Positions 43,729 through 51,373 of a stretch of DNA of 64,000 nucleotides are shown piece by piece. This DNA is from Pseudomonadales bacterium (GTDB taxonomy: Bacteria; Pseudomonadota; Gammaproteobacteria; Pseudomonadales; Porticoccaceae). A program made the position numbers and the translations under genes. Each line of letters begins with the position of its first letter. Within the stretch, counting starts at the first letter, position 1. Where the stretch lies: positions 124,001 to 188,000 of the forward strand of contig JACKOF010000001.1 of the NCBI GenBank assembly GCA_024234435.1, given 5' to 3'. Under the pieces are notes generated by a model, which was given only the letters and a program-made list of their open reading frames with translations, made no database searches and was not told where the DNA came from.

Positions 43729-45695
43729 TGGCAGTCTGGAAGAAAGTAAAAGTTGGTGATTTTCTATTTGAACGCGAAGGGCGGTACAAACCTGATGCTA
43801 ACGAAATCGAAGAGCTTAAACGGATTAACAAGATAGACTTTTCGGGTAACTTCCATATAGCCAACAAGCCTAGTAAAACCGATATGATATTGATCAAACA
43901 GGGTGATTTGGTTATATCTGGTATCAATGTAGCTAAAGGAGCATTAGGTGTTTATCACGGAAAAGATGATGTCACTGCTACAATTCACTATTCATCGTAC
44001 ACCTTTGATGAAAGTAAGGTCAGTGTCGAATACTTTAAACGGTTCTTAAAGTCGCCGCTTTTTATTCAATTACTTAAAGATCAAGTAAAAGGTGGTATTA
44101 AAACTGAGATAAAGCCAAAGCATCTTTTGCCCCTTGAAATATTATTGCCAGAAAAGGCAGAACAATTAGCTATTCTCAAAAAATTTCAACGTATCGAGAA
44201 TGAAGACTCTGAATTCAAAGTCGAACTCACCTATCAACAAACCCTGCTAAAAAAACTACGCCAACAGATATTGCAGGACGCTATCGAAGGAAAGCTTACC
44301 GCCGACTGGCGCGCGGAAAACCCTGGTGTTGAACCAGCCAGCGAATTGCTTAAGCGCATCGCTGCCGAAAAAGAGCAACTAGTTAAAGATAAAAAAATCA
44401 AAGCGCAAAAAACGTTATCGTCAATCAATGACGAGGATAAGACATTTGAATTGCCTGAGAGATGGGAGTGGTGCCAGTTAAATGATGTCATCTACGAAAA
44501 CCCAAGAAATGGATACTCACCAAGAACTGTAGATTTTCCAACACAAACAAAAACACTAAAGTTAGGCGCAACTACAACCGGAAAATTTATTGATTCAGAA
44601 ATAAAGTATATCAATGAAGAAGTTTCAAAAGATTCATTTTTGTGGCTTAAGGCCAGAGATATTTTAATTCAAAGAGGAAACTCCATGGATTTCGTTGGCG
44701 TATCGGCGATTTACCATGGTGAAGAAAGCAGCTTCATTTACCCGGATTTGATGATGAAACTAAAGCCAGTTACTTCAGTTTCTGAAGTTTACTTGCACCA
44801 TGTACTTATGAGTATTTATTGCCGAGAATATTTCCGAAAAAATGCTACTGGCGCTCAGAAGAGCATGCCAAAAATTAATCAAGCAACTGTATCTGGCGCA
44901 ATGATTCCATTATGCAGCAAGATAGAGCAAGAAGTTATTGTGAGTAAAGTTAAGAACCTTCTAGCTCTGTGTGATCAACTGGAAAACCAGATAAATCAGA
45001 ACCAAACCCACGCCGAGCAACTGATGCAGGCGGTATTAAAAGAAGCCTTTAGCCATACCCATGAAGTTGAACAAACTGCAGATGTGCGACCGCTGGACAA
45101 TATTGTTCCCTTTAAACCCAAAGGCGCGGATTACTACAAACGAACACTGCTTGCTGCTGAGATTGTCCATCAATTACACAAAGAGCCCACGCTGGGGCAC
45201 CTGAAACTGCAAAAACTTATTTATCTTTGCCAAAAAACAGAATCCATGCAGTTACCTACCCAGTTCTTGAAGCAAGTTGCTGGGCCTTATGACAATAGGA
45301 TGGCGCGATCTATCGATAAGCAATTAAAAGACAAAAAATGGTTTAGCTATAACAGGGATAAAGTCCCTAAATACACGCCCTTAGAAAAAGCTGGTGAACA
45401 TCAGGTAGACTTTGATAAATACTTTGCGCCACAAAAAGACGGCATCCATGCTCTGATTAGACTCTTCCGTAAAGCCAAATCTGATCAGCTCGAAATTGTG
45501 GCAACGCTATATGCCTGCTGGGAAGATATCTTAAAGAAACAAGAGCCGTTATCAGAAGACCTGTTGGTGCAGCATTTTTATGAATGGTCTGAGGAAAAGA
45601 GTAAGTACGAAGCGTCTCGAATTTATAAGGCAATTGAGTGGATGAGAGGAAAAGATATTGTTCCCGACCCTGGAAAAATAGTCCATGCTCAATAA
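43728..45695 (+). CDS. hsdS: Type I restriction specificity subunit (HsdS) with an extra C-terminal domain
   Basis: 655 residues, about 200 more than usual. TRD1 (about 1-155), a coiled-coil spacer (about 160-240, ending QQTLLKKLRQQILQDAIEGKLTADWR, a well-known HsdS motif), TRD2 (about 245-415) and the second coiled coil form a normal two-domain HsdS. From about residue 465 there is an extra domain with KLQKLIYLCQK and GPYDN; this pattern recalls the Panacea/DUF4065 (SocA-like) antitoxin domain. That assignment is tentative. GTG start, with AAGGAG upstream. The kwaA start lies 11 bp before its stop, which couples Kiwa to the R-M genes. Confidence 0.88.
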   Translation: MAVWKKVKVGDFLFEREGRYKPDANEIEELKRINKIDFSGNFHIANKPSKTDMILIKQGDLVISGINVAKGALGVYHGKDDVTATIHYSSYTFDESKVSVEYFKRFLKSPLFIQLLKDQVKGGIKTEIKPKHLLPLEILLPEKAEQLAILKKFQRIENEDSEFKVELTYQQTLLKKLRQQILQDAIEGKLTADWRAENPGVEPASELLKRIAAEKEQLVKDKKIKAQKTLSSINDEDKTFELPERWEWCQLNDVIYENPRNGYSPRTVDFPTQTKTLKLGATTTGKFIDSEIKYINEEVSKDSFLWLKARDILIQRGNSMDFVGVSAIYHGEESSFIYPDLMMKLKPVTSVSEVYLHHVLMSIYCREYFRKNATGAQKSMPKINQATVSGAMIPLCSKIEQEVIVSKVKNLLALCDQLENQINQNQTHAEQLMQAVLKEAFSHTHEVEQTADVRPLDNIVPFKPKGADYYKRTLLAAEIVHQLHKEPTLGHLKLQKLIYLCQKTESMQLPTQFLKQVAGPYDNRMARSIDKQLKDKKWFSYNRDKVPKYTPLEKAGEHQVDFDKYFAPQKDGIHALIRLFRKAKSDQLEIVATLYACWEDILKKQEPLSEDLLVQHFYEWSEEKSKYEASRIYKAIEWMRGKDIVPDPGKIVHAQ

Positions 45696-46248
45696 AGTCG
45701 CCAAACTAGCGATGGTTGCAACCTCGCTTGCCCCTATTTGCTTGACGCTGTGGTTTGTTGAAATCAGTAACAGCTGGGATGGCAAACAGGCAATCGGAAA
45801 GAACATGGCTGAAAACTGGCAAGTGGGTGGGCTTTATCTTATTGCGGCTGTTTTGATGAGCCTGCTGTGTTTCGGATTGATTTGGCTATCTGGCCGAAAT
45901 CTGGAAAAGTTGCCGGTAAAAATTAAGGCCGTGAAAACGGTAGACAAGGAAATCGTTGGTTTTCTTTTGGTGTATTTGTTGCCGCTGATGAATCAGGGAA
46001 GCAGTACCATTAGTGTGTCAGTGCTGGCATTCATTGCAGTGATTTTCTTTTTTATTGTCTACAACTCCCATGCCTACCACTTTAACCCCATGCTTGGCTT
46101 CTTTGGGTACCACTTTTACGAAGTCAGTATTGAGGGCGATATCACCTATGTTCTGATAACTCGCCAAAATATCACCGACTGTAAGAGTATTACTCAGGTC
46201 GTACAGTTAACCGAATACATGATACAGGATGTACCGAATGCCCGATAA
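45685..46248 (+). CDS. kwaA: Kiwa defence system membrane protein KwaA
   Basis: 187-residue membrane protein with four hydrophobic segments (about 8-27, 47-69, 90-106 and 108-126) and a soluble C-terminal tail. On its own it has no clear signature; the call rests on its size, four-segment layout and direct overlap with a DUF4868 gene, the fixed partner in Kiwa. In published work KwaA is the membrane part that senses phage infection. It overlaps the end of hsdS by 11 bp and kwaB by 11 bp. Confidence 0.75.
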   Translation: MLNKVAKLAMVATSLAPICLTLWFVEISNSWDGKQAIGKNMAENWQVGGLYLIAAVLMSLLCFGLIWLSGRNLEKLPVKIKAVKTVDKEIVGFLLVYLLPLMNQGSSTISVSVLAFIAVIFFFIVYNSHAYHFNPMLGFFGYHFYEVSIEGDITYVLITRQNITDCKSITQVVQLTEYMIQDVPNAR

Positions 46249-47125
46249 TATCAATCTTTTCGCCTTGTTGGACGACTCTCAAACACCAGTACGTCGGATA
46301 CCTCTGACGGCAGGCTTAAGTACAGAACTTGCTGGCCTGTTCGTTGCTCAGAAGGATGATCTGATAGCGGAGGGGCAGGTCATCGAATTTACTGGTAGCT
46401 ATAACGTTGATACGGGCGAAATTTTCTCCATAGTGGATTACCCAATACCTGATGCGATAAGTAACGCTATTGGCAATCCGTTAACCTGCCCCGTCCTTGA
46501 TTTGAATTCTGAAACTCATCGAATAAAAGCGCTCTTTACTGGTGTTTGGGATGAACAAGTCCAGACTGTAAGTTTGCAAGTATTTGATTCAGGGAAGCTT
46601 CTAAAAAGAGGTATTACTATTATAGGGTCAGGCAATACTTATAAAAAACTAGAGGAGCCAGGGTTAGTTTTGCAAGACAAGTTAACTGCTCATTTTGACA
46701 ATGGAATACTGTACTTTGTCTCATACCATAATACTAAACGCTTTCTCGATTTAGGCGATTACTATAGAGAGGCGACTAATGCCGATTTGGATGAATTTGC
46801 TGGTAGTGATTTATTTGAATTTGAAGACCAGGATTCATTTAAGAAAAACGCAGATTCAATCATTCGTAAAAAAATCGCATTGCTTCAAAAAAACAAAGTG
46901 CTAGAGAATTTAACTGTGAATGATATTCATTCTATTGCTGGTAACTTTAATCAAGAACTTCCAGAAGAACACCATATCGCCATAAATATTAATGATGCTG
47001 GAAAATTGGTTATACCCGAAGATAAAAAACAACTAAAAGAACTTATCCGTTTTCTCGATGAAGACTATGTTACCGCGCCTCTTACCAAACGTAAGTGTTT
47101 GACGAATTCCAAAAAGTACCTATAG
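46238..47125 (+). CDS. kwaB: Kiwa defence system effector KwaB (DUF4868)
   Basis: 295-residue soluble protein. The C-terminal half fits DUF4868: DKLTAHFDNGILYFVSYHNTKRFLDLGDYYRE, then the closing stretch KKQLKELIRFLDEDYVTAPLTKRKCLTNSKKYL, where the family has a leucine-rich 'LLND(D/E)Y...SELT' ending. KwaB binds DNA and, with KwaA, stops phage late-gene expression and replication in known Kiwa systems. ATG 46238 follows AGGA at eight bases; an ATG at 46229 would add three residues. Last gene of the plus-strand defence run. Confidence 0.82.
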   Translation: MPDNINLFALLDDSQTPVRRIPLTAGLSTELAGLFVAQKDDLIAEGQVIEFTGSYNVDTGEIFSIVDYPIPDAISNAIGNPLTCPVLDLNSETHRIKALFTGVWDEQVQTVSLQVFDSGKLLKRGITIIGSGNTYKKLEEPGLVLQDKLTAHFDNGILYFVSYHNTKRFLDLGDYYREATNADLDEFAGSDLFEFEDQDSFKKNADSIIRKKIALLQKNKVLENLTVNDIHSIAGNFNQELPEEHHIAININDAGKLVIPEDKKQLKELIRFLDEDYVTAPLTKRKCLTNSKKYL

Positions 47126-47133
47126 CGTCCGGT

Positions 47134-47165
47134 CAGTGGGTGTCGAGCTTGCTCGATATGCACTG
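47134..47165 (+). terminator. Nested hairpin after kwaB
   Basis: CAGTG (47134-47138) and CACTG (47161-47165) enclose the palindrome TCGAGCTTGCTCGA (47143-47156). It lies between the convergent kwaB and minus-strand genes and could end transcription from both sides, though no T run follows. A role as a recombination hairpin for the second integrase is another possibility. Confidence 0.45.
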
Positions 47166-47209
47166 ATTGGAAACCAAGGCGTGCCGTCGGATTGCAGGCC
47201 TTCGACACT

Positions 47210-47575
47210 TCATCGCCAGCCAGACTTACCCAGCCCGCCTATCCAGTCACTTTCCTTTCCCAATGCGATAATTATATTTTTTACCGTCAGCCAATGACGA
47301 TACTGCGTAGCTGCTTTAAAGAGTCGGATTTGTGTGTCCAGATACCACTTTAAATGTTTGAGTTGATATTGGTACGGGCCAACTTGAAACCGTTTCCATA
47401 TTAAAGCCGCAATTTTCTTTGCACGCTGTGTATGTTCTTTAACGCGAGTGCTTCGATTACCTTTCAGCTTACGATTTAATAAATGCTCCATATGTTGTGT
47501 GGCTTGTTGTTGGTTAGCCGGGCGCATAATTTTCAATACGTTATTTACTGCTGCCGATATAAGCCGAAACCACAT
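47210..47575 (-). CDS. Hypothetical basic protein encoded with the second integrase
   Basis: 121 residues, strongly basic, not recognised. HLLNRKLKGNRSTRVKEHTQRAKKIAALIWKRFQVGPYQYQLKHLKWYLDTQI is compatible with a helical DNA-binding protein. It overlaps the end of the second recombinase gene by 35 bp on the same strand, and has a regular composition for its neighbourhood, so it is probably real and a partner or excision factor. An internal ATG at 47527 would give 105 residues. Confidence 0.6.
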   Translation of the reverse strand: MWFRLISAAVNNVLKIMRPANQQQATQHMEHLLNRKLKGNRSTRVKEHTQRAKKIAALIWKRFQVGPYQYQLKHLKWYLDTQIRLFKAATQYRHWLTVKNIIIALGKESDWIGGLGKSGWR

Positions 47576-48482
47576 CGGTGCGATTGTGGCCTAATTCTTG
47601 GGCGAGAATAGTACGGGCTTTTTTATCCAGTGCTTTATCGGCTTGTCGTTTTCCGGCAATAACAGGCGCGGGATAACCGGTAATGGCTTGATAACGTTCG
47701 CAGGCATAAGCGGCTCGCATATCGTGAAAACCATTGATGGCTGTCTGGTTTGTCATGGCACGCCACTGGTTATACCGGTGGACTCGCCATTGCTTATAGC
47801 TGGAGTTTGGCGGAATTAGACTCTGTTCTTTGCCCAGTATGAGAGTGGCGGCTTTTAGGGTTTGCAGACACTGGTTACTGACGGGTATCCACCGGTCTGA
47901 CCCTTTGCCTCGTCCGCCTTTGGTGCCTTGAGTAATATTGATACGCCCGTGTTGCCTGGCCTGGCGGAGGGCTTTGCGTGTATCGAGTAAAGAAGCTTCT
48001 TTAAAACGTAAACCCAGATCACGGGTGAGTTGAGCAATGAGCATCGTCCGGTTTTGACCGTGTTTAACGGTGATGGCTTTTAGCACGTCCGGTCTGACCG
48101 TTGCGGGAATGGTTGAACGGACGTGAGAACGTTGCCCTATAATCTGCGCTGGCTTAATCCTCAGCACGGTATCTTTACGCATGGTTTCCAGCACTACGTT
48201 GACAGTTGATAATCGGTTTTGAGCATAGGCCACGCTCATTTCTCCCTTGCTAACTAATTCTTTCAAAAGCTGATTATGTTTGTTCAGAACGGTCGAGGTA
48301 ATATTTCTAGTATCGTTAATTCCTTCACCCTTTAAAAAATGAACAAATTGGTTCCAGCGCTCTTCGTGAGTTGCACGGGTACTGAAATGCCCCTGACCAT
48401 AACGATCAGCCAGTGCATTTTTACCCGCCCATGCTAGTTGTTTGCCATAACCATAATTACGATTGCCGCCCACGTTGCCCAT
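47541..48482 (-). CDS. Second tyrosine recombinase (Integrase_1 type)
   Basis: 313-residue recombinase unrelated in layout to the integrase at 34914. The N-terminal SAM-like core-binding domain (about 35-110) is followed by a catalytic domain with R159 (GLRFKEA), H253 and R256 (HDMR), H299 (LGHNR) and Tyr308 (AYIG); all expected active-site residues are there. The extended KGGRGKGSDRWIPV hairpin between them is typical of Integrase_1-type enzymes on integrative elements. Start at 48482 (ATG on the minus strand). It could be the relic of a nested element or serve a different function such as dimer resolution. Confidence 0.88.
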   Translation of the reverse strand: MGNVGGNRNYGYGKQLAWAGKNALADRYGQGHFSTRATHEERWNQFVHFLKGEGINDTRNITSTVLNKHNQLLKELVSKGEMSVAYAQNRLSTVNVVLETMRKDTVLRIKPAQIIGQRSHVRSTIPATVRPDVLKAITVKHGQNRTMLIAQLTRDLGLRFKEASLLDTRKALRQARQHGRINITQGTKGGRGKGSDRWIPVSNQCLQTLKAATLILGKEQSLIPPNSSYKQWRVHRYNQWRAMTNQTAINGFHDMRAAYACERYQAITGYPAPVIAGKRQADKALDKKARTILAQELGHNRTDVVSAYIGSSK

Positions 48483-49192
48483 ACAAACCCTGAAATTGGT
48501 AAGTGTTAAACCGGATTAAGCACCGGTCGTGCTGTGCTGGTACGCTCAGCCTGCGGAGGGTTAAAACCTCTAGGGCAAATGACTGGCTCCTCATGCTTGG
48601 TACGCCTGAACAGGGGTTAATGCCTGCGGGTTGCGTACTGTGCCAATTGATCAAACCTTTAAATGGGGTTTAGTCGTTGGTCGCATGGGTGCCTGTGTCG
48701 GCGTTTTTACTGCTTTTGTATCAGCGATGTGGCTGCTAATGCATTGTATTGACTACGATTATTGCCGAATTTTCAGACCCGTCTCTGTGTAAAGTCACCA
48801 CAGAGACGGGTTGGCGCATCGTTGCCGGTTTCTCATTATTGCTGGCATCACCTCCTTTTTAGGTGTGTGAGTTAATGGAAGGGTGTGTTTGTGAATGCCT
48901 GTGATCCCAGGTTAATGGGTTAAACAGGGATCAAATCATTCACGGCATTGGTTCCACTGGAACCAATGTGCCTTCATGCCAATTACTCATGAAGGACTTG
49001 CTTGCAGCTAAGTCTGTAGCTGCCACAGATAAGTGCCACCACTAGAACATAAAATCCTTAGCCGTAACCCTCAAAAACCGTTCAAGGTGTGAAGTACATT
49101 TTTTCAATGTACTGAATGGCTGGGCTATTTCGTCGAACAGTTTTTCTGCGCGATAAAAGTTCTTCCGGGTTTGGACGGATATTCCATTGTTT
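48483..49192. other. Gene-free, hairpin-rich region between the second recombinase and alpA
   Basis: About 710 bp with no convincing gene. Short frames here show no codon pattern. It holds at least five perfect inverted repeats, listed under the next entry, and a weaker one (AAACC...GGTTT near 48655). Candidate roles are a recombination site for the second integrase, a replication or transfer origin, or a structured RNA. Confidence 0.6.
48777..49023 (+). repeat. Series of perfect stem-loops
   Basis: In order: ACCCGTCTCTGTG (48777-48789) with its complement at 48799-48811; CACCT/AGGTG at 48849-48853/48861-48865; GTGAATG (48891-48897) with CATTCAC (48937-48943) enclosing GATCCC/GGGATC (48903-48908/48927-48932); CATTGGTTCC/GGAACCAATG (48946-48955/48959-48968); CTTCATG/CATGAAG (48972-48978/48988-48994); GCAGCTA/TAGCTGC (49004-49010/49017-49023). 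The last four follow each other with only 2-9 bases between them, which is not expected by chance. Confidence 0.8.
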
Positions 49193-49240
49193 TCTCCGTC
49201 TTTGTGCATAGCATAAAACCGCTATACACAAAAACGGAGA
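49193..49240 (+). promoter_or_regulatory. Long stem-loop covering the alpA ribosome binding site
   Basis: The 20-base arm 49193-49212 pairs with 49221-49240 at 18 of 20 positions, with an eight-base loop (ATAAAACC). The right arm ends in GGAGA, the Shine-Dalgarno sequence of alpA seven bases further on. In RNA this hairpin would hide the ribosome binding site; in DNA it is also a good operator. Confidence 0.75.
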
Positions 49241-49246
49241 CGTGAA

Positions 49247-49429
49247 ATGAACTGTAAAATTCTGAGATTGAGGGAAGTAAAGGAAATAACAGGGTTGTCT
49301 CGCTCAACAATTTATCTGGAGATTGCCAAGGGAAAGTTTCCGAAACAAATACAATTGACGGGTGCCCGTTCGGTGGGGTGGCATGAAAGTGCAATCATAC
49401 AATGGGTTGAATCAAGGCAGCAGGAGTAA
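49247..49429 (+). CDS. alpA: AlpA family phage/island transcriptional regulator
   Basis: 60-residue MerR-type helix-turn-helix protein: ILRLREVKEITGLSRSTIYLEIAKGKFPKQIQLTGARSVGWHESAIIQWVESR. This follows the AlpA pattern closely (HTH, then the S/G-R-x-V-x-W turn and the final helix). AlpA of P4-like elements switches on the integrase or acts as excision factor. Here it sits 200 bp from attR, at the other end of the island from int. GGAGA precedes the ATG. Confidence 0.9.
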   Translation: MNCKILRLREVKEITGLSRSTIYLEIAKGKFPKQIQLTGARSVGWHESAIIQWVESRQQE

Positions 49430-49627
49430 CAAGCCGTGTAAGAATAACTCTATAAATAACCTAGCAACCTTCCAATAAAGGGCAACAGTACCTCAAAGAT
49501 CAATTCCATTGTAAATGTGTCTGATCAAGCATGAGTCAGTACAGCTTAAGTGATCAGGTGGGGTATAATGAGGGGTATCAGGTTGGCAAGTTGAGTGTAT
49601 AGGTAATTAAATCAGATAGTTAAAAAT
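49430..49627. other. Right end of island with AGGGGTATC repeats
   Basis: Non-coding. Contains GGGGTATAATG followed at once by TAATGAGGGGTATC (49566-49579), identical over 14 bases to 34813-34826 by the integrase. Probably the right arm of the attachment region. Confidence 0.6.
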
Positions 49628-49649
49628 GTATGGGCGGCATGATGTAAGC
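49628..49649 (+). repeat. attR: right attachment repeat (copy of groEL 3' end)
   Basis: Copy of 34667-34688 with one silent mismatch. It encodes the same end as GroEL (Gly-Gly-Met-Met-stop) without the rest of the gene, so it marks the chromosome-island junction created by integration. Confidence 0.85.
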
Positions 49650-49666
49650 CCGCACGCTTAAGCTTG

Positions 49667-49700
49667 AAAGCCCCGACTTTGAAAAAGGTCGGGGCTTTTT
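49667..49700 (+). terminator. Displaced original groEL terminator
   Basis: AAAGCCCCGAC (49667-49677) pairs with GTCGGGGCTTT (49688-49698), followed by T. It lies 18 bases after attR, at a distance from the groEL-like stop that would suit groEL. It is the strongest evidence that this spot was directly after groEL before insertion. Confidence 0.85.
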
Positions 49701-49735
49701 AATGCCCGTATTTTGTGCACCGATGTTACGCGACT

Positions 49736-51373
49736 TCAGGTATATTCCGGTTGTTTTTCGCTTATTGCTGAAATCCACAGCTCAAGTGCCTTCAGGGGTA
49801 ATGGCGGGCTAAAGAAATAACCCTGCAGAGAATCACATGAGAGCTCGCGTAACGCTGTCGCAATGTCCTCCGTTTCTACTCCTTCTGCTATGACCTGCAT
49901 ACCCAGATCATGAGCCAGGCCAATGGTGGCTCGAACAATGGCGGCATCATTCTCGTTGTCCAGCATGTCGGCGACGAAGGTCTTGTCAATTTTGAGTCGG
50001 GATGCGGGCATTTTTTTCAGGTATGACATTGATGAGTAACCGGTACCAAAATCATCAATCGCAATGGCCACGCCCATAGCAACGATTTGATTGAGAACGT
50101 CCAAGGCCAGATCCGGGTCCCTGACAAGGGATAGTTCAGTGATTTCCAGTGCGAGAGTGTTCCTGGGCAGTCGGGAAGATGCGAGCAGACCTGCCAGAAA
50201 GTCAGGCAAGTCAGGGTCCAGAAGGGTTGCCGGGGAGATGTTTACCGCTACATTGATCTGCTTATTCTGGCGGGACCAGTCAGTTGCCTGCTCGACTGCA
50301 GTGCGCAGTACCCAGCGCGACAACTCTGTTATCAAGCCACTCTGCTCTGCCAGATAAATAAATTCATCCGGTGGTACCAGACCATATTCGTTGTGGTTCC
50401 ATCGTACCAGTGCTTCGACACCGGTGAGTTGGCCTGTTTTTGTATCTATTTGGGGTTGGTAGTGCAGGCACAGGTCTCCTTTGGTGATGGCCTGCCGTAA
50501 CTGGGCGATCATGCTCAGGCGCCTGGAACTGTGCTTGTCCATGGCTGCTTCATAGATGTAATAGTGCCGTTTATCTTCTTTGGCTATGTACATGGCGACG
50601 TCGGCACATTGCATCAGACTTTCCAGATTCTGGCCGTGCTTGGGCGCAAAGGCAACGCCGATGCTGGCCTGTACATCGAGCTGCATTTTATTCAGTGAAA
50701 AAGGGCTGGCGAATGCACGCTGGATCTTTTCTATGACGGTGTAGACATCCTCCTCCGATGCAATTGATGAAACGATGGCAAATTCGTCACCCCCTAGTCG
50801 AGCCAGGGTATCGGTGTTGTAGACAACTTCTCGGAGGCGGATGGCAATCTGTTTCAATAGACGATCACCACTGAAATGGCCAAGGGTGTCATTAATTTCC
50901 TTGAATCGATTCAGATCCAGCACCAGAAGCGCTACCAGGCGCTGGTTGCGTTGTGCTGCCAGCAAGGCCTGGTCAAGGCGGTCACGCAGCAGAATTCTGT
51001 TGGGTAAGTCGGTGAGTGAATCGTGAGTCGTGTCGTGTATTGCCTGGCGTTCCAGTACTTCGGTTTTTTGCACCAGCTCAGCGGTCTGTTCGTTGACCAG
51101 GTGGCGCACATTTTTTGACAGGCTGGTGCTGACATATTGACCCCAGAAAGCGAACCCGAACAGCATGAAGTCCAGCACCCAGAGAGCGACATTTTGCTTC
51201 TGAGCACGCAGAAGGGATTTGATGGTTATATGGTGGTCGACGTATACCGCTGTGATCATGGTTGCCACCACTACTGCGGTAGCGGCGATCAACAAGCCAT
51301 AGATAGAATATCTCGTCACCCGGGATTTCATGGCGTGAAGACTGGCATTGAATGATATGGAGGCGGCTTCCAT
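49736..51373 (-). CDS. Membrane GGDEF-EAL protein (c-di-GMP turnover)
   Basis: 545 residues. Two membrane segments (about 22-46 and 62-80) are followed by a short coiled coil, a GGDEF domain with an intact G194GDEF198 motif and an EAL domain with E320AL322, EITELSLVRD, DDFGTGYSS, KIDKTFV and IAEGVET motifs. Both domains look catalytically complete. The position of the inhibitory RxxD site upstream of GGDEF reads YNTD, so the I-site is missing. There is no clear sensor domain. Directly downstream of the island on the chromosome, convergent with attR. Confidence 0.92.
   Translation of the reverse strand: MEAASISFNASLHAMKSRVTRYSIYGLLIAATAVVVATMITAVYVDHHITIKSLLRAQKQNVALWVLDFMLFGFAFWGQYVSTSLSKNVRHLVNEQTAELVQKTEVLERQAIHDTTHDSLTDLPNRILLRDRLDQALLAAQRNQRLVALLVLDLNRFKEINDTLGHFSGDRLLKQIAIRLREVVYNTDTLARLGGDEFAIVSSIASEEDVYTVIEKIQRAFASPFSLNKMQLDVQASIGVAFAPKHGQNLESLMQCADVAMYIAKEDKRHYYIYEAAMDKHSSRRLSMIAQLRQAITKGDLCLHYQPQIDTKTGQLTGVEALVRWNHNEYGLVPPDEFIYLAEQSGLITELSRWVLRTAVEQATDWSRQNKQINVAVNISPATLLDPDLPDFLAGLLASSRLPRNTLALEITELSLVRDPDLALDVLNQIVAMGVAIAIDDFGTGYSSMSYLKKMPASRLKIDKTFVADMLDNENDAAIVRATIGLAHDLGMQVIAEGVETEDIATALRELSCDSLQGYFFSPPLPLKALELWISAISEKQPEYT

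Larger units (their letters stand above)
34687..49649 (+). mobile_element. Defence-carrying genomic island integrated at the groEL 3' end
   Basis: About 15 kb bounded by the two att repeats. Contents in order: P4-type integrase, long A+T-rich spacer, fic, hsdR, DUF262-HNH-AlbA_2 fusion, hsdM, hsdS, kwaA, kwaB, then on the minus strand a 121-residue ORF and a second tyrosine recombinase, a hairpin-rich spacer, and alpA. Visibly more A+T rich than the flanks. No conjugation, replication or phage structural genes are seen, so it is an integrative island that probably relies on helpers or is a satellite-like element. Confidence 0.85.

Noticed and set aside
48457..48654. 65-residue minus-strand open frame upstream of the second recombinase
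   Set aside because: Overlaps the recombinase start, no family likeness, no ribosome binding site and a composition typical of the non-coding spacer.
49125..49394. 89-residue minus-strand frame opposite alpA
   Set aside because: It is antisense to alpA and its hairpin; alpA has a clear family match.
34687..49649. CRISPR array among the island repeats
   Set aside because: The repeats are inverted, of unequal length and few; no regular direct repeat-spacer pattern and no cas genes.
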